NCBI RefSeq assembly: GCF_008831285.2
Contig: NW_022204941.1
Span: 1 to 52,569 of the forward strand
DNA length: 52,569 bases
Origin: Nymphaea colorata
Lineage: Eukaryota; Streptophyta; Magnoliopsida; Nymphaeales; Nymphaeaceae
Direction of reading: 5' to 3'
Shown: piece by piece, positions 33,253 through 44,601 of the stretch
Layout of the letters: every line of letters begins with the position of its first letter
Position numbering within the stretch: position 1 is the stretch's first letter
Notes under the pieces: generated by a model
The model's input: the letters and a program-made list of their open reading frames with translations, nothing else
What the model was told of the DNA's origin: nothing
The model's database searches: none
Program-made: the position numbers and the translations under genes

Positions 33253-34800
33253 TGAATGCACAATCAGCAACTTTTTTAATTAATTTTGAAAAAAAAAATC
33301 CTGAGAAAGGGATCCGCCCGTCGGTACGAGGTCCAACCATTCCTGCCACTTTTCACAGGGGTAATTGGACCAAGGACTAAGGATTATTCAGACCATGTAC
33401 AAGTTATTGATGCAAATCCTATATGCTTGTGCATTGAGGTTTTGGATTCAAGAATCAAAGTTCATCTTGAATAAGTGATTTGAACTTGTATTCAAAAATA
33501 GATTCCTTGGAAAATGACTTTTTTTTTGTATGTTATTTGAAGATTGGAGGGTTTTCAAGTTGATTTGAAAACCTTTGTTGTGCCATTTGTTTTGAAATCC
33601 ATGATTCTTGAAAATAGTTTTAATTGGGGATTTTGAAGATTGAAATTAACTGAAGATGAGTTTTGGATTGAAATTGTGAACATCTTATGATCAATTTTTG
33701 GGAAAATGGCTAAGTAACCTTGGCAAGAAAAATTTTCTTTTGACAAATCGTGTGATTTGGTATAAAATATTAGAAACTTAGGTTTTAGTTAGGTAGAGTT
33801 TATTCTTGTGATGAAACATAGGTTCCAAATTATTACAAAATGTGTTGTTTTCTAAATATATTTTGGCCAAGATTATAAATGCACTGCTTGTGTTTTCTTT
33901 GAAAGTTATGTGAAGTTCACAAATTCTTGTTGCAATATGACATGGTCACCATTTTTTTGCAACTCAAATTTGAATCGCTTAATTTCTTGAGAAGATGCAT
34001 GTGGTGCTATTGACTTTGAGTGAGTGTGAACGTGCGAAATACAAAGCGAAACTATATGAGACATACATTCTTCACTCTCTCATAATCTCTCAAAGTTTAT
34101 TCATTTGAAACATTCATGCTCACCTCTCTCATAATCTCTCAAATTCTATTCATATGAAATCACACATCATACAATATACACTTAAAGATTGATTGTAATT
34201 AAAAAATAGGACTTTCTTTAAATGTGCTTATCAATTCTCAAGCACAAGTTAGAGAAGCAGTCTATAAACTTGTGTCATGGATGAGAATCTCAAAAGAATT
34301 AAAATTTAGGCAAATGAAGATGAAATCCACCTTTTAAATATTGGGGAAACGTGGCAATTATCTATTTTCCTCAAAATTGCCATAAAAATCAGATATTTAT
34401 TCCAATTTAAATGATTTAAAATTAAATATTGATTATAAGAGTGTTTGACTCTTAGAAAATGATGAAATTCAGTTTGACTCCATGTGAACTAAACTTCCAA
34501 GTCGGCAAAAAACAAGTGCCACATGCTCTCATTCATGTCATGGAATTCTAATAACTTTTCTTTCTCCCCAAAATCAAGCTAAATTCCAAATTCTTGTGCT
34601 AAAAAATCCATCCATTTCTTGGACTATTAAAACACTTTTGATTTTGTTCTTTAGGGGATATAAAGATTAGGGTCTTAAGTATGAGCTTACATTGTTCTTG
34701 AAATATAATCAATTTCATGTAAGTTTGAAAATTGATAAATGAAATCAAGGATTTCTAAAAGGAATTTTAGAGAGCCGATTAGATAGGATTAAAACTTTTT
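33253..34800 (-). repeat. LTR of the Gypsy element (outer end uncertain)
   Basis: Starts TGAATGCACAATCAGCAA at 33253. Its first 310 bases recur at 14640-14922. The 'GGGATCCGCCCGTCGGTACG' block is the counterpart of the same block in the LTRs at 38093 and 44602, so the LTR families are related. Only one copy is present on this element, so the right boundary is not fixed. Confidence 0.6.
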
Positions 34801-35090
34801 ATTGTTCTACAAGACATAGCCACTTTGTGGCTTAACATTAGCATGTCAAGCATGTAAAATTTAAAATTAATAAACCAACCCCTGTAAAGTATGATCTAAT
34901 TTCAGCAAATTACATACACTTTGTGTATGAGTTGCTGGAATTAAGCAAAACTTTAAGATGAAATGAAAGCGATTTCATACCTTCGCACTATGAAAATCAA
35001 CAGAATGATTTTCTTTTCTTGAAATCAACTTGAAAACATGTTTCAACCTGATTTTTAAAGAGAAGCATGACTCTTAATCAAGAGATTGCA

Positions 35091-35127
<37 letters not shown>

Positions 35128-35509
35128 GTTATCCCTCCAAATGAAAATTTTAACGAGGGATCACATGGCCTATGAATCATGATGATTAATGGCTGGGTTT
35201 CTTTACGTAGGGAGATTGAAAACTGGTTTCTTATCCCCTCTACCGCCCTTGATCTATTAAAATAAAAAAAACACAAATTAAAATGACTTTTAAATGAAAG
35301 GAAATAAGAGAACACTCAAGCTGGTTCATCTTTAATTTCACCATGCCAAGGTGGATCACTTTTATAAGAATGTGTCTGTCCATAATTGGCATTTATATTA
35401 TATATACTATAGCAAACCTCTTTCTCAAGTGGAAATCACGGATTCATGAATGCATCATGCGTTGATATATACATTTGATTCGTGGCTTTTTCTTTAGCTT
35501 GACGTCATT
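34801..35509. other. Non-coding stretch with a (TA)n run
   Basis: (TA)n at about 35095-35121. No genes or repeats recognised. Confidence 0.5.
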
Positions 35510-36035
35510 CCCAAGGAACAAATGGAAGTTTTCACTCAAATGCTGAAACACCCAACACAACTACAATGTCTCACCAAAATGAAACAGAAAATGGAAACTG
35601 CAACGTCACACTCAGCATCAAACGAATCTTCCTATGCAATGTCAATCAGTAATGGTCCCAACAAATGGAAGGTATAAATCAGATTCAAACAATCGATTAT
35701 CATGCGTGAGCCATAATGGTCCTGATCTGGCCCATGTTTCTTACACTCAAAGTCAAGGAGAAAAAGAAAATGATCCTGATGAAATGTTAAGAAGAAAAGA
35801 GAAAAAGAAAGATCATAATGATGTTGAATTGGCTTATGTCTCTCAAATTGAAACGTTAGAGGGAAATAAAGAAACCAATGAAATCATTATATCCAAAAAT
35901 CTCTCATCGGTTACAGGGTGATTTATGCTGCTTCATGCTGCCCTATATAATATATTGATGTACATAGGATGAATAGTGTGAAAAACGGCAAGAAAGCCTT
36001 TCCTAGTGTGGACGAAGGTTCTCCTGAACTGAACC
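35510..36035 (+). repeat. 5' Copia module, inverted copy of 51130-51600
   Basis: Matches the reverse complement of about 51130-51600 closely: peptide-level landmarks 'MEVFTQMLK', 'SQIETLEG', 'EIIISKNLSSVTG' and 'MNSVKN.KKAFPSV' occur in both. Copy 1 has about 100 extra bases (about 35650-35755) not present in the other. The frame is partly open in both but not continuous with gag here (TGA after 'SSVTG'). I do not recognise its protein family. Confidence 0.88.
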
Positions 36036-36600
36036 ACGTCAAACATTGTCTCATTTCTTCTTGCCTTTCTCTCTCTTTTTCTTTATATTTTAGTCACTGC
36101 CACACAGTAGGTCACTCAAGGGGGAGATGTTTCAAGCTAAATGGATGCCCTCCCAACTTAAAAGGAGGAAACCAAAGAGCTGGGGGTACTAATGCCGTAG
36201 ATGGAGATAAAATACATTTTAATGCTTCAGTGTCTATTGTTTTGCCTAATCGAAGCAAGGATCAAGCTCATGTTCTAACCATGGATGAATACAATAAGTT
36301 AAAACAACTTCTTAAAGATCGAACTGCTCTTGTGCCACAGCTGCCCAATTGTCAATCTCATTTTGCAGGTATGATATATTCACAATCAAGCATGTGGGTC
36401 ATTGACAGTGGTGCCTCTGACCACATGTCATCGTCCCTTAATTTTCTGTCTAATGTTATTGTGTTACAATCACCTTATCCCATAAAAGTACCAAATGGAA
36501 CCATGGTACATGCTACTCATATTGGTGAAGCCTCTCTACAACTTTCTTTGATACTAAAAAATGTTTACTACATTCCAAATTGTATCAGTAAGTAAACTTG
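35969..36600 (+). pseudogene. Copia-2 gag remnant and protease
   Basis: One open frame begins 'MNSVKNGKKAFPSV', then contains a non-gag pyrimidine-rich run (36050-36092) ending in TATATTTTAG. It continues directly into a CCHC knuckle whose first Cys is displaced ('CHTVGHSRGRCFKLNGCPP'), so the body of gag is deleted. The retropepsin motif 'MWVIDSGASDHM' at about 36390-36425 is intact, and 'LILKNVYYIPNCISK' follows. The frame closes at 36595 by a stop. Confidence 0.85.
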
Positions 36601-36639
36601 TGTCACTTACTAAATGTCAAGTCATCTTTGGTTCCAATG

Positions 36640-37520
36640 GTTGCTCCTTGCAGGACCTGAATTCTAGGACAATGATTGGACTGGGTAGTTTGAGAGATGG
36701 CCTGTTCGTATGTAAGATCTCTGATCTTTCACATTAACCGTTGGCAATGAACTGTAGTCTCAAGTGAACAGATATATGGCATCTTAGACTTGGGCATCCA
36801 TCACAAGCCATGAATTATCTACTTTCTCAGCCATAATCTAGCATTAAAATGTAAACATTTTACTGTGACGTATGCAAACTAACAAAACAGTCTAGATTAC
36901 CTTTTAATGAAAGTGTCTCTTGTTCAAATCATCCATTTGATTTGTTGCATTGTGATATTTGGGGCCATACTCCCAAGCCTTATTTTCTGGAGCAGTGTGG
37001 GTTTATTTGATGACTATACTAGAGCAGTGTGGGTTTATTTGATGTGATTTAAGCATGAAACTACTCATCTATTAAAATATTTTATCAATATAATAGAAAG
37101 GCAATATAAAGCTGAGGTTAAAATTGTTAAAACTTATAATGGAGTTGATTTTTTTAAGGGAGATGAATGATTTTTTTCATGAAAAAAGCATTGTTCATCA
37201 GCATACATGTGTTTATACACCACAACGAAATGGTGTAGTTGAAAGAAAACACCATGAAATTTTAGATGTGGCTCGAGCCCTTAAATTCCAATCTGGTTTT
37301 CCTTGGCATTTTTGGGACCAGTGTGTATTGACAGCCGTGTATTTAATCAATCGAACTCCAACAAGTGCTTTACAAAACAAAACTCCTTATGAAAAATTAT
37401 TCAAAACAAAAAAACCCTCATATTGTCATCTATGCATCTTTGATTGTTTGTGTCTTGCAAAAGAACCAAATCCCAAATCTAAATTTGATCAAAGATCACA
37501 CAAATGTTTTTTTTAGGCTA
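36640..37520 (+). pseudogene. Copia-2 GAG-pre-integrase and integrase
   Basis: 'IWHLRLGHPSQAMNYLLS' at about 36775-36830 is the GAG-pre-integrase His motif. The core integrase that follows is broken by stops around 36840-37120. The region of the second acidic residue reads Thr-Tyr-Asn-Gly instead of (S/T)-Asp-Asn-Gly. The third catalytic residue is intact in 'PQRNGVVERKHHEILDVAR' (frame 37124-37516), followed by 'FWDQCVLTAVYLINRTPTSA' and the C-terminal 'K.FDQRSHKCFF'. Integrase inserts element cDNA into the host genome; this one is dead. Confidence 0.9.
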
Positions 37521-37580
37521 TACATTTGGTCAAAAATCATATATATATGTCCTCGAACTTCTCCACCCAGCTCTGGATAG

Positions 37581-37829
37581 AGAAATCCTCCAACCTCTCA
37601 CAGTAGATCACATAGTGCATTTTATTAAGCAATGCATTTATTTACACACTCAATGCATTATATTGGGTGGCTGTAAAAAATGAGGACTAGCAATAGTTTA
37701 CCACATGTACATAGCAACAGTTCCTAGTGTTTTTAGCAACAATTAACAATGCATTTAAAGACTAATTTTTAATGGTTTAAAAAATTGGAGCATCCAGTAG
37801 ACAAAAGCACAATACATACATATACATAG
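37581..37829. other. Junction between Copia-2 and the end of Copia-3
   Basis: Two Copia fragments meet tail to tail here. The roughly 250 bases between them show no LTR termini. The open minus frame from 37769 is the decaying end of Copia-3 RNase H. Confidence 0.5.
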
Positions 37830-38092
37830 ACACATATATCCACCAAGGATATGAATGCCATAGTCGGTAGAGAATACACTTGGCAATTTGAAAGTGAGCT
37901 TGAGTTGGATTTTGCATAAATTGTCTGATAAAATTCACTGAAAAAGTTATCTCTGGTCGAGTGAGTGTCAAGTATTGTAATGCTCAAACTATATCATGAT
38001 AAAGAGTTGGATATGAAAAAGGTGAAGTATCTAGAAGAGCTAGTTTGGCTGCCATAGGGGTGTTCATAGGTTTGCAATCAAGCATTTGAGCA
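37830..38092 (-). pseudogene. Copia-3 RT C-terminus/RNase H start, left of the nested insertion
   Basis: The minus strand from 38092 reads 'QMLDCKPMNTPMAAK', then 'YLTLTRPEITFSVNFIRQF' and 'MQNPTQAHFQIAK', the well-conserved stretch linking Copia RT to RNase H. A TAG replaces a residue of the 'SIVGALQYL' segment, and the frame is lost after 'CILYR' near 37860. The first codon at the 38092 edge is the direct continuation of the RT frame that stops at 47819, on the other side of the LARD-like insertion. RNase H catalytic residues are not preserved. Confidence 0.9.
38088..38092. repeat. Target-site duplication, left copy (GAGCA)
   Basis: GAGCA immediately left of the LTR start TGTTTGC. The right partner is GAGCT at 47819-47823. 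One of five bases differs. The length is standard for LTR retrotransposons, and it coincides exactly with the point where the Copia frame is interrupted. Confidence 0.8.
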
Positions 38093-41000
38093 TGTTTGCA
38101 TCCCAAAATTTTCATTGGTTTTGGAGTGCTCCAGAAAAATGAGGTTTTGTTTTAAAATATGAAAGAAAGGGACTCGCCCGTCGATACGAGGATTGACCGT
38201 TCCCGGCGCCTTTAGCGGGGGTAATCAACCCAAGGGTTATGTTTATCATTGATGCATTTCGTTTTAACTTAAACATTTTTTTGATTCTATATGCGGTGTT
38301 GAAAAATATTGAAAGTTTGGTGTTTCAGACTTTTGAAAAGATTCTTGGAGAATTGCTTGAGAATATGAAATATTTTGAGAAAAACTAGAATTGAGAAATC
38401 TTTGTAAATATCATTTGAAAAACTTGAAAATCATTTTGGTGTTCTCTTAAGACTTTAAGTAGGTTTGAGATTTTGCTCTAATTCGGTTACCACCTAGTTA
38501 GAGTTCCATCTCAAATTGCTTAAGTTTTTTTGGAGACGTAATTATCCTCACAAGTGACATTAAGTGAATGTGGATGCATGAATGCATTCATCCTATATGA
38601 TTGGAAGGATATAAAGCATTCCTACCACAACATTCATCTAAAGTCATTCATACCGCAACATACATCTAAGATTTTTGTAATAAATATTTTTGATAAAAAG
38701 AAAAAAGTTTTTGAAAATGGAATGGAGTTGTAGACCCTCAAGCATGATTCCAATATTGGTTCATTACTTGATTTTGGTCTTAGTGAAGTCGGAAAATGAA
38801 AAATTAAAATCTTAAATGATAAGAGAAAATATTGAAAGAATGAAAAAGATGAAAGACTTGATCCCAAGAGAGATATAGAGAAAGAGAGAGAGAAATAGAT
38901 CTTGAAAATCATAAAATCAAATATTTAAAATGAAGAGAGATACGTATTCATATACATATTTATATATACATATGTATATATGTATAGATACGTATATGAA
39001 ACCTTGTAAAAATGAAGCTTAAATCAAATAGAGAAGAGAATATCATTTTAGAAAGAGAGAGAGATTTAAAATGGAATACACGTATATATATTTATATATA
39101 CGTATATGAGAGTTTGTAAAAAGATATGTTAAATCATAAAAAGAGAATGACAAAGAAAGATATTCATGTGCACACATACGTATATAACATGTATATACAC
39201 ATATGTCTTCATGAGTATTAAAATCAAAAAGTGAATTGAAAATAGCCGACTTCAATTTTTGATGTAGGCCGGAGGGGAACTTGGGCTCATGCAAGAACCT
39301 AAGTTAAGTCTCCAAGGCCGTATTAGAGAGATTTCTTTTGAAAATATTTTAGAAAATAGAATGTTATGATTTTGGTTACAAGAAAATATGTTTCTTCCAC
39401 CGTTGGGTATGGAAGAAAATCCAGCAATATAACGAGGCACTCATTAGGGTTCCTAATTGGATGATTGAGAAGGAAACTACACGTAATGATATGAAGATGC
39501 ATTTTTAATATGTACATATTCGTGAGGGTTTTCCCGGGTTGGACAAGCCCAACATCAAAAATCAACAAGAAAATAAAGAGTCCCCAAACTACACTCTCAT
39601 TCCCACCATATATTTACATATAAATGGAAAACCAAGCAACTATGCATGGATAATATATAGACAATATTCAAGGAAGGAAAGAGAGAGAAAAAGAGAGATG
39701 GAAAGAGAAATATTCAACTAGGAAGGAGGGCATGATGTAACTATGAAATGGAAGATCATCTCATGTTTTCATGCTCCCGGTGCACTTGAGCATAGCTTCT
39801 TATCTCTAAAAAGAGATTGAGTGCTATTTCCTTTGGCCATGGGGAGAGGAAGATGAGAAGAAAATGAGGAAAGCAAAAGAAGTCTATATTCAAGAAAGGA
39901 AGGAGCAACAACAACACGATTATGTTTGAGAAAATGAATAATATAATTTAATCATAGAACGAAAGATTATTTCATCTTCTCATGCTCCCGGTGCTTTCGA
40001 GTATAGCCTCTTGACTCTAAAATAGAGAATGAGAGCTATCTCATTTGGCTATGTAGAGATGAAGAAGAGAGGAAAGAAAATAAAGAATGGGGTGAGGTTT
40101 GGATTACATACCTCTAAATGAGAAAGGCTTAGAGAAAATGAACACCTTAGCATGAAGATCCTCTTGAGTGAAGCTCCAAGATGATGCCTCCAAAGGGGTT
40201 GTAACTTGCTCCAAATTGGAGAAGAAGAAAAATGGAAAGAGTAAGAGGGAGAATGAAAGAACTCAAGAGAAACCCTAAGTTTTCGAGTGAGAATACTCTA
40301 GGGTTTCTCCCAAGGCCAACTCTTGCCCAAGATGGAGGATATGGGGGGTATTTACAGAGGATTTTGGAGTCGAAACCCAGTTTGAATTTTTTTTTAATTT
40401 CACCCCATTTTGATCCGAATTTCACATAGTTTTGAATTATTTTGAAAAAGAAATGGTTTGAAAATGGGTACGATTGGCAATTAGGCTTATAAAAATATTT
40501 TTTAAAATGGGTTGGGTTTTTGTCCACCAAAAAAGACCAAAATCACCCTTTAAAAGAAGGTTTTTTGTCAAAGGGAGGGGCAAATGGGTCTTGCCCACTA
40601 AAAAGAAAAAAATTACCCTCTAAAAGGGGGTTTTTTGTTAAAAGGAGGGGTAAATAGGTCTTGCCCACCAAAAAGACCAAAATTACCCTGTAAAAGGAGA
40701 TTCTTTTGTCAAAAGGAGGGGCAAAAGAGTCTTGCCCACCAAAAATACCGAAATCACCCTTTAAAAGGGGGTTTTTTGTCAAAAGGATGGGCAAATGGGT
40801 CTTGCCTACTAAAAAGGCCAAAATTGCCCTCTAAAAGGAGGTTTTTTTGCCAAAAGGAGGGGCAAATAGGTCTTGCCCACCAAAAAGATAAAAATTGCCC
40901 TCTAAAATGATGTTTTTTTTTTGTCAAAAGGAGGCAAATGAGTCTTGCCCACAAAAAGACCAAAATCGCCCTCTAAAAGGGGGTTTTTTGTCAAAAGGAG

Positions 41001-41205
41001 GGGCAAATGGGTCTTGCTCTAATTTGGATATGAAAGTCAGATTTTGGATCTTATTTGAATTTGGTAATTGGATTTTGAATTTGAAATGCTAGATTTGGAT
41101 CTAAACTTGGATTTTGGATCTAAACTAGGATTTAAAATTCATTTTAAGAATAATAGACCCAAAATTTTAAGAGCCTCGTTTTTTGAAAAATTTGGGATGA
41201 TAACT
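38093..41205 (-). repeat. 3' LTR of the LARD-like element
   Basis: Plus-strand start TGTTTGCATCCCAAAATTTT; the end reads GATGATAACT, where the partner has GGTGATAACA, so the terminal base has mutated. Contains several AT-rich microsatellite-like runs (38940-39000 and 39080-39110), a conserved GCCCGTC block and the seven-unit minisatellite at 40532-41019. Open frames crossing it are not conserved in phase between the two LTRs. Confidence 0.88.
40532..41019. repeat. 70-bp minisatellite in the left LTR, seven units
   Basis: Units such as 'GACCAAAATTACCCT' + 'CTAAAAGGGGGTTTTTTG' + 'TCAAAAGGAGGGGCAAATGG' + 'GTCTTGCCCACCAAAAA' repeat with a 70-71-base period, beginning near 40532, 40603, 40674, 40746, 40816, 40887 and 40958. 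The period is not a multiple of three, so the open frames crossing it on both strands are not evidence of a protein. Confidence 0.93.
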
Positions 41206-41220
41206 GATGCCCCTCTTTGT
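41206..41220 (-). promoter_or_regulatory. Polypurine tract
   Basis: The minus strand reads ACAAAGAGGGGCATC directly before the 3' LTR. This is the same AAAGAGGGGCATC form that many plant Tat-type elements use to prime plus-strand DNA. An identical stretch follows the right LTR at 47661. Confidence 0.8.
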
Positions 41221-41319
41221 TACTAAGCCGGCATTAGTCGTGCTTAGTGACAAAGATTAGCACCCCAAATTTTGAGTGAAGAAAATTTTGGTTAAAAAGA
41301 TTAAAATGTTGAAAGTGCA

Positions 41320-41620
41320 TTTCAGGTTATAATCCCTTACCTGAATGGGTTGTTTGAGCTAACGTTGCAGGTTTAACCCCTTACCTGCACGGGTTTGGTG
41401 ATGTCAAATTCAGGTTTGACCTCTCTCAATAGATTGCCTTAACTTGCATCGCAAGTTTAACCACTTACCTGTGTGGGTTGCATTGGCATACATTGAAGGT
41501 TTAACCCTTTACCTGCGTGGGTTGTTTTGGCCTGCATTGCAGGTTTAACGCCTTACCTGCGTGGGTTGCTCTTTTGTCTATAATTTCAGGTTTTACCCCT
41601 TTCCTGAATGGGTTGCTTAA
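41320..41620. repeat. 43-46-bp degenerate tandem array in the LARD interior
   Basis: About seven units built on 'GCAGGTTTAACCCCTTACCT' + 'GCGTGGGTTG' recur with AGG/AAG at about 41323, 41369, 41412, 41453, 41497, 41540 and 41587. Each unit contains an imperfect inverted pair (CAGGT ... ACCTG), so single units could fold. Confidence 0.85.
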
Positions 41621-42149
41621 TAACAAGTGGCAATGCCAGGAAATAACCTTCATCACTTCAAAGACCTTTGTTGAAGCAATAGTTGAGACCCTATTGCTCC
41701 TTCATTGGTTGTGACAAGAAAATTTCCAATCACTTCGAGTGCCTTTTGGTGAAATTTTTGTTTTCACTAAGGCTGGATTCTGAACTTGTTAAGATTCCCC
41801 AAACTAGCGTTTGGGTTGAGCTTGCTTTGAAAAAGCCCTTAGCCAAAACGACCAAGTTACGCTTGCTCCATAAAATTCCCTTGTCTAGTGACATGGTTGA
41901 GCTAGCTTTAGAAAGCTCCGAGCCTAGCGGTCGGATTGTGCTTTATCAAATATTTAGCTTAACAGCTGGTTGATTTGATTGGGATATGATCCCTTTTATA
42001 TGGACAATGAAAGTATTTGTCACAAAAGCAATTTAGAAATGTCTTGAAATATTCATAAAAAAATGCCCCAGTATGAGCAATTGTCAAGAGTGGTAATAGA
42101 TTGATTCAAAATAGAATGTTGGGTAAAAGATAAAAGGTTGATGTCTTGG
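41621..42149 (-). other. LARD interior, non-coding
   Basis: No open frame with family resemblance. A plus frame at 41683-41973 exists by chance and has no recognisable motif. Confidence 0.55.
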
Positions 42150-43270
42150 ATTGAGACTGAAGTGAAGAAAGTCATGGAAATTGCCTCAATAAAATAAGGT
42201 ATGAGCAAAATTATATAAAAGAGATACATTTTTCACTAACAGGAAAATGAGGGTGCAAGGTAATGACATATATGTGAACTTTGTTATGCAAGAATTTTTG
42301 TTTTGTCTCTAAGGAGAAAAAAAAATTGAGACTCTGTAGGAAAGAAATTTGTTATAAGAATATGATCGGTAGATGGTAATTCTCATAGCGAGATATCAAG
42401 TTGATAATATAGGAAAAAAGAGAATCTTAATTTTCAAAGGATTAAATCTCGAGTAGAGTATAAATATATGAAGTTTGATTCATGAAGATATAGATTGAAC
42501 CGAGGTGAGTAAATAAGTCAAAAATTAGATGTCCAACGATTGAAGATAGAATATATCGGAGGATTAGCAAAAATCTTGGAATAAATGATGGCCCAATAAA
42601 ATAATGGAAGTACTAAAATGAGAAGAAAGACATTTCAAATGTATTGAAGCTGAATAGTTATTGGGCTAAATATAAATGAGAGAAAAAAAAGGAATGTATG
42701 GCCCGAGTCAAGTTCGTGTTGATCACAGACTGAGACTGAGGTGGAGAAATTAGTGAAAGTTGCCTCAATAGAATGAATGGATAAAATTATATAAAGAAAA
42801 GTGATATGTGAAGGTGAAAGGTAATATCACGTGTCTGAGCTTGGATATAAAAGAATTTTGACACGAAATTGGGACAAAGCTTGAAAGAAAGGACTTTGTT
42901 GTAGAAATATGATTGGTAAATAGTGATTTTCCTGGCAAGATAGAAAGTTGATAATATAGGAAAATAGAGAGAATATGAACAATTTATGGCGTGAAGAATA
43001 TTAACTTTGAAAGGATTGGATCTCCAGTAGAGTTGATTCATATATATTTAATAAATGGAAATCACATGTTTGGTGATTGAAAATTGAGTATACTCGAGTA
43101 AAGTAAATATTGGTATTCAATTTGGAATAAATGATAGCCCAATGAAATCATGAAAGTAATAAAATGGGGAAAAGCATATATTGTGGGTGTTGATGCTAGA
43201 AAATTGTCAAGCAAAATCACTTTCAAGAATATGACTCTAGACAAATAAATGATAGATTGATAAGGAACAA
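42150..43270. repeat. Imperfect tandem repeat of about 540-580 bp in the LARD interior
   Basis: Landmarks recur in order: 'TTGCCTCAATA' (42182 and 42760), 'AGTTGATAATATAGGAAAA' (42409 and 42946), 'AAAGGATT..ATCTC.AGTAGAG' (42437 and 43009) and 'AAATGATNGCCCAAT' (42586 and 43130). Identity is moderate. Shorter echoes continue at about 43480. Confidence 0.7.
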
Positions 43271-44580
43271 TCGATGTCCCAAATAATGGAAGTAGTAGAA
43301 TATAAAGAAATACACCCTATGAGTATTAAGGATAAGGAAAAGAATGTATGACTTAAACCTAGCAAAGTTGGTAATTGAGTTATAAAACATGAGGTAAAAC
43401 AATTAAATGAGAGATTGACAAAGTATGATGAAATGTAGATTTTGAAGCAATTCTAAAAAAAAAAGGACTTGCCAATAAATAATTGAAGATCCAATGAAAT
43501 TGTGGAAGTAATAAAATATGAGAAAAGACGCATCATAAGTTTTGAAGTTTGGAAAAATATTTTGCATAAAATGAGGGCAAAAGGAATGTGTGACATAAGT
43601 CAAGCAAAGATTGGTAATTGAGCCAATACTTGGCTCTCATGTTCAGGAATATGAGGTTGGACCAATGAATAAATGAGGAAATGAAAATATAGATCTTGAA
43701 GTGATTTTAAAAAACGGATGTGTTGAATGACAATATTTGAAAAATCAATGTCATTTAGATAGTAGGGTTAAAGCATGAGCTTATGATGTGGTCATGCTAA
43801 AGATGATTGAAGAAGACATTGATTTAAATGAGAAAGATTTTATGTAAAATTGATCAAAGATTGTAGAAGATGCAAATGCAATCATCATACAATGATAAAC
43901 ACCGAGCATTTTTGAAAATCACCTTTATCATGCATATACTTGAAAAAGGAGCAAAGGACCCTAATTGAGTTTAGTTTGATCAATTATGATTATCTCATGT
44001 AAGATATGCCAATATATTTTAGCCAAGAGGCTTAGTACGAGCATAAAATTCTCCATTAGGCAACTAAAGGTAAGGTTTATCCACTTCTTCTTGATGACTC
44101 GTCAATATACCATAAATTACCACTCATGGTACTAATGAGGGGGCTTTCCCACCCAAGGTGTGGTCTAGTTGTAAGGCTTAGTCTTGTGCTACCACCTAAG
44201 ACCAAGCCCGGCAACATGATGACCGAGACAAATAAGTAATAGAAATTTTTGAAATATGAGCAAGCATGCAAAATCGGATGTCTCTAATGCAATGTTGCCT
44301 AAGATGGTGATTAAAATATGTGGAAAAGCAAGCAAGCAAGCATTGTTTACAATCAAGGCTTAAATTGAGGAGGGTTGTATTTGATCCTAGATATAGGTCA
44401 ACAAAATTGATCCTCCTAAATTAGTCTTATATGCAAGAGAGAAAACATAATCATCAAGCAATATAATGAAATGCCGATGGGGTCAAGGCCAAAGTTGGGG
44501 ACATGCTTTATCATCGGCAACATGTGAGGTGTTTAAGTTAGTGAAAATGCATCAATTATAATCATAGACAAATGATGACG
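43271..44580 (-). other. LARD leader region, non-coding
   Basis: Adjacent to the primer site, so this is the 5' leader. The portion 44128-44190 resembles the Gypsy leader at 32837-32900. No reading frame is recognisable. Confidence 0.6.
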
Positions 44581-44599
44581 GGTCCCATCACGGTCGCCA
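44581..44599 (-). promoter_or_regulatory. Primer-binding site, tRNA-Arg type
   Basis: The minus strand reads TGGCGACCGTGATGGGACC two bases after the LTR end. The TGGCGAC start is shared with the tRNA-Arg primer sites of plant Ogre/Tat elements (3' tRNA end GTCGCCA). The exact arginine isoacceptor cannot be assigned without a tRNA set from this genome. Confidence 0.8.
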
Positions 44600-44601
44600 A
44601 C

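Larger units (their letters stand above)
28528..34800 (-). mobile_element. Truncated Tat/Ogre-like Gypsy retrotransposon
   Basis: On the minus strand, from right to left: LTR start (33253), untranslated leader (33252-32240), an extra ORF before gag, gag, protease, and the first residues of the RT region, where the element is cut at 28528. RT catalytic core, RNase H, integrase and the other LTR are missing. An extra ORF before gag, a gag with a 'C-x2-H-x7-D-C' box and 'LLGRPWIH' after the protease together point to the Tat/Ogre group. Many stops and frameshifts show long inactivity. The outer limit of the LTR (about 34800) is only estimated. Confidence 0.82.
35510..37580 (+). mobile_element. 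Copia-2: internally deleted and 3'-truncated Copia retrotransposon
   Basis: Plus-strand order: a 5' module shared with Copia-3 (35510-36035), a gag remnant consisting mainly of the zinc knuckle, protease, GAG-pre-integrase and integrase. RT, RNase H and both LTRs are missing, and no initiator-Met primer site is visible. The family differs from Copia-1 and Copia-3, as shown by the protease and integrase residues. Confidence 0.85.

Noticed and set aside
40543-40963. Open frames of 69-92 residues on both strands with repeating Cys/Lys-rich peptides
   Set aside because: They arise from the minisatellite. The period is not a multiple of three, and the frames are not maintained in the partner LTR at 47028-47473.
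40532-41019. Regularly spaced repeats resembling a CRISPR array
   Set aside because: The whole 70-bp unit repeats without unique spacers, it lies inside an LTR and recurs in the partner LTR. It is a minisatellite in a plant retrotransposon.
41206-41316. Initially taken as the end of the left LTR (repeat homology continues to about 41316)
   Set aside because: The polypurine tract and the TG...CA termini place the LTR end at 41205. The extra homology is interior sequence that is duplicated at 47661-47771.
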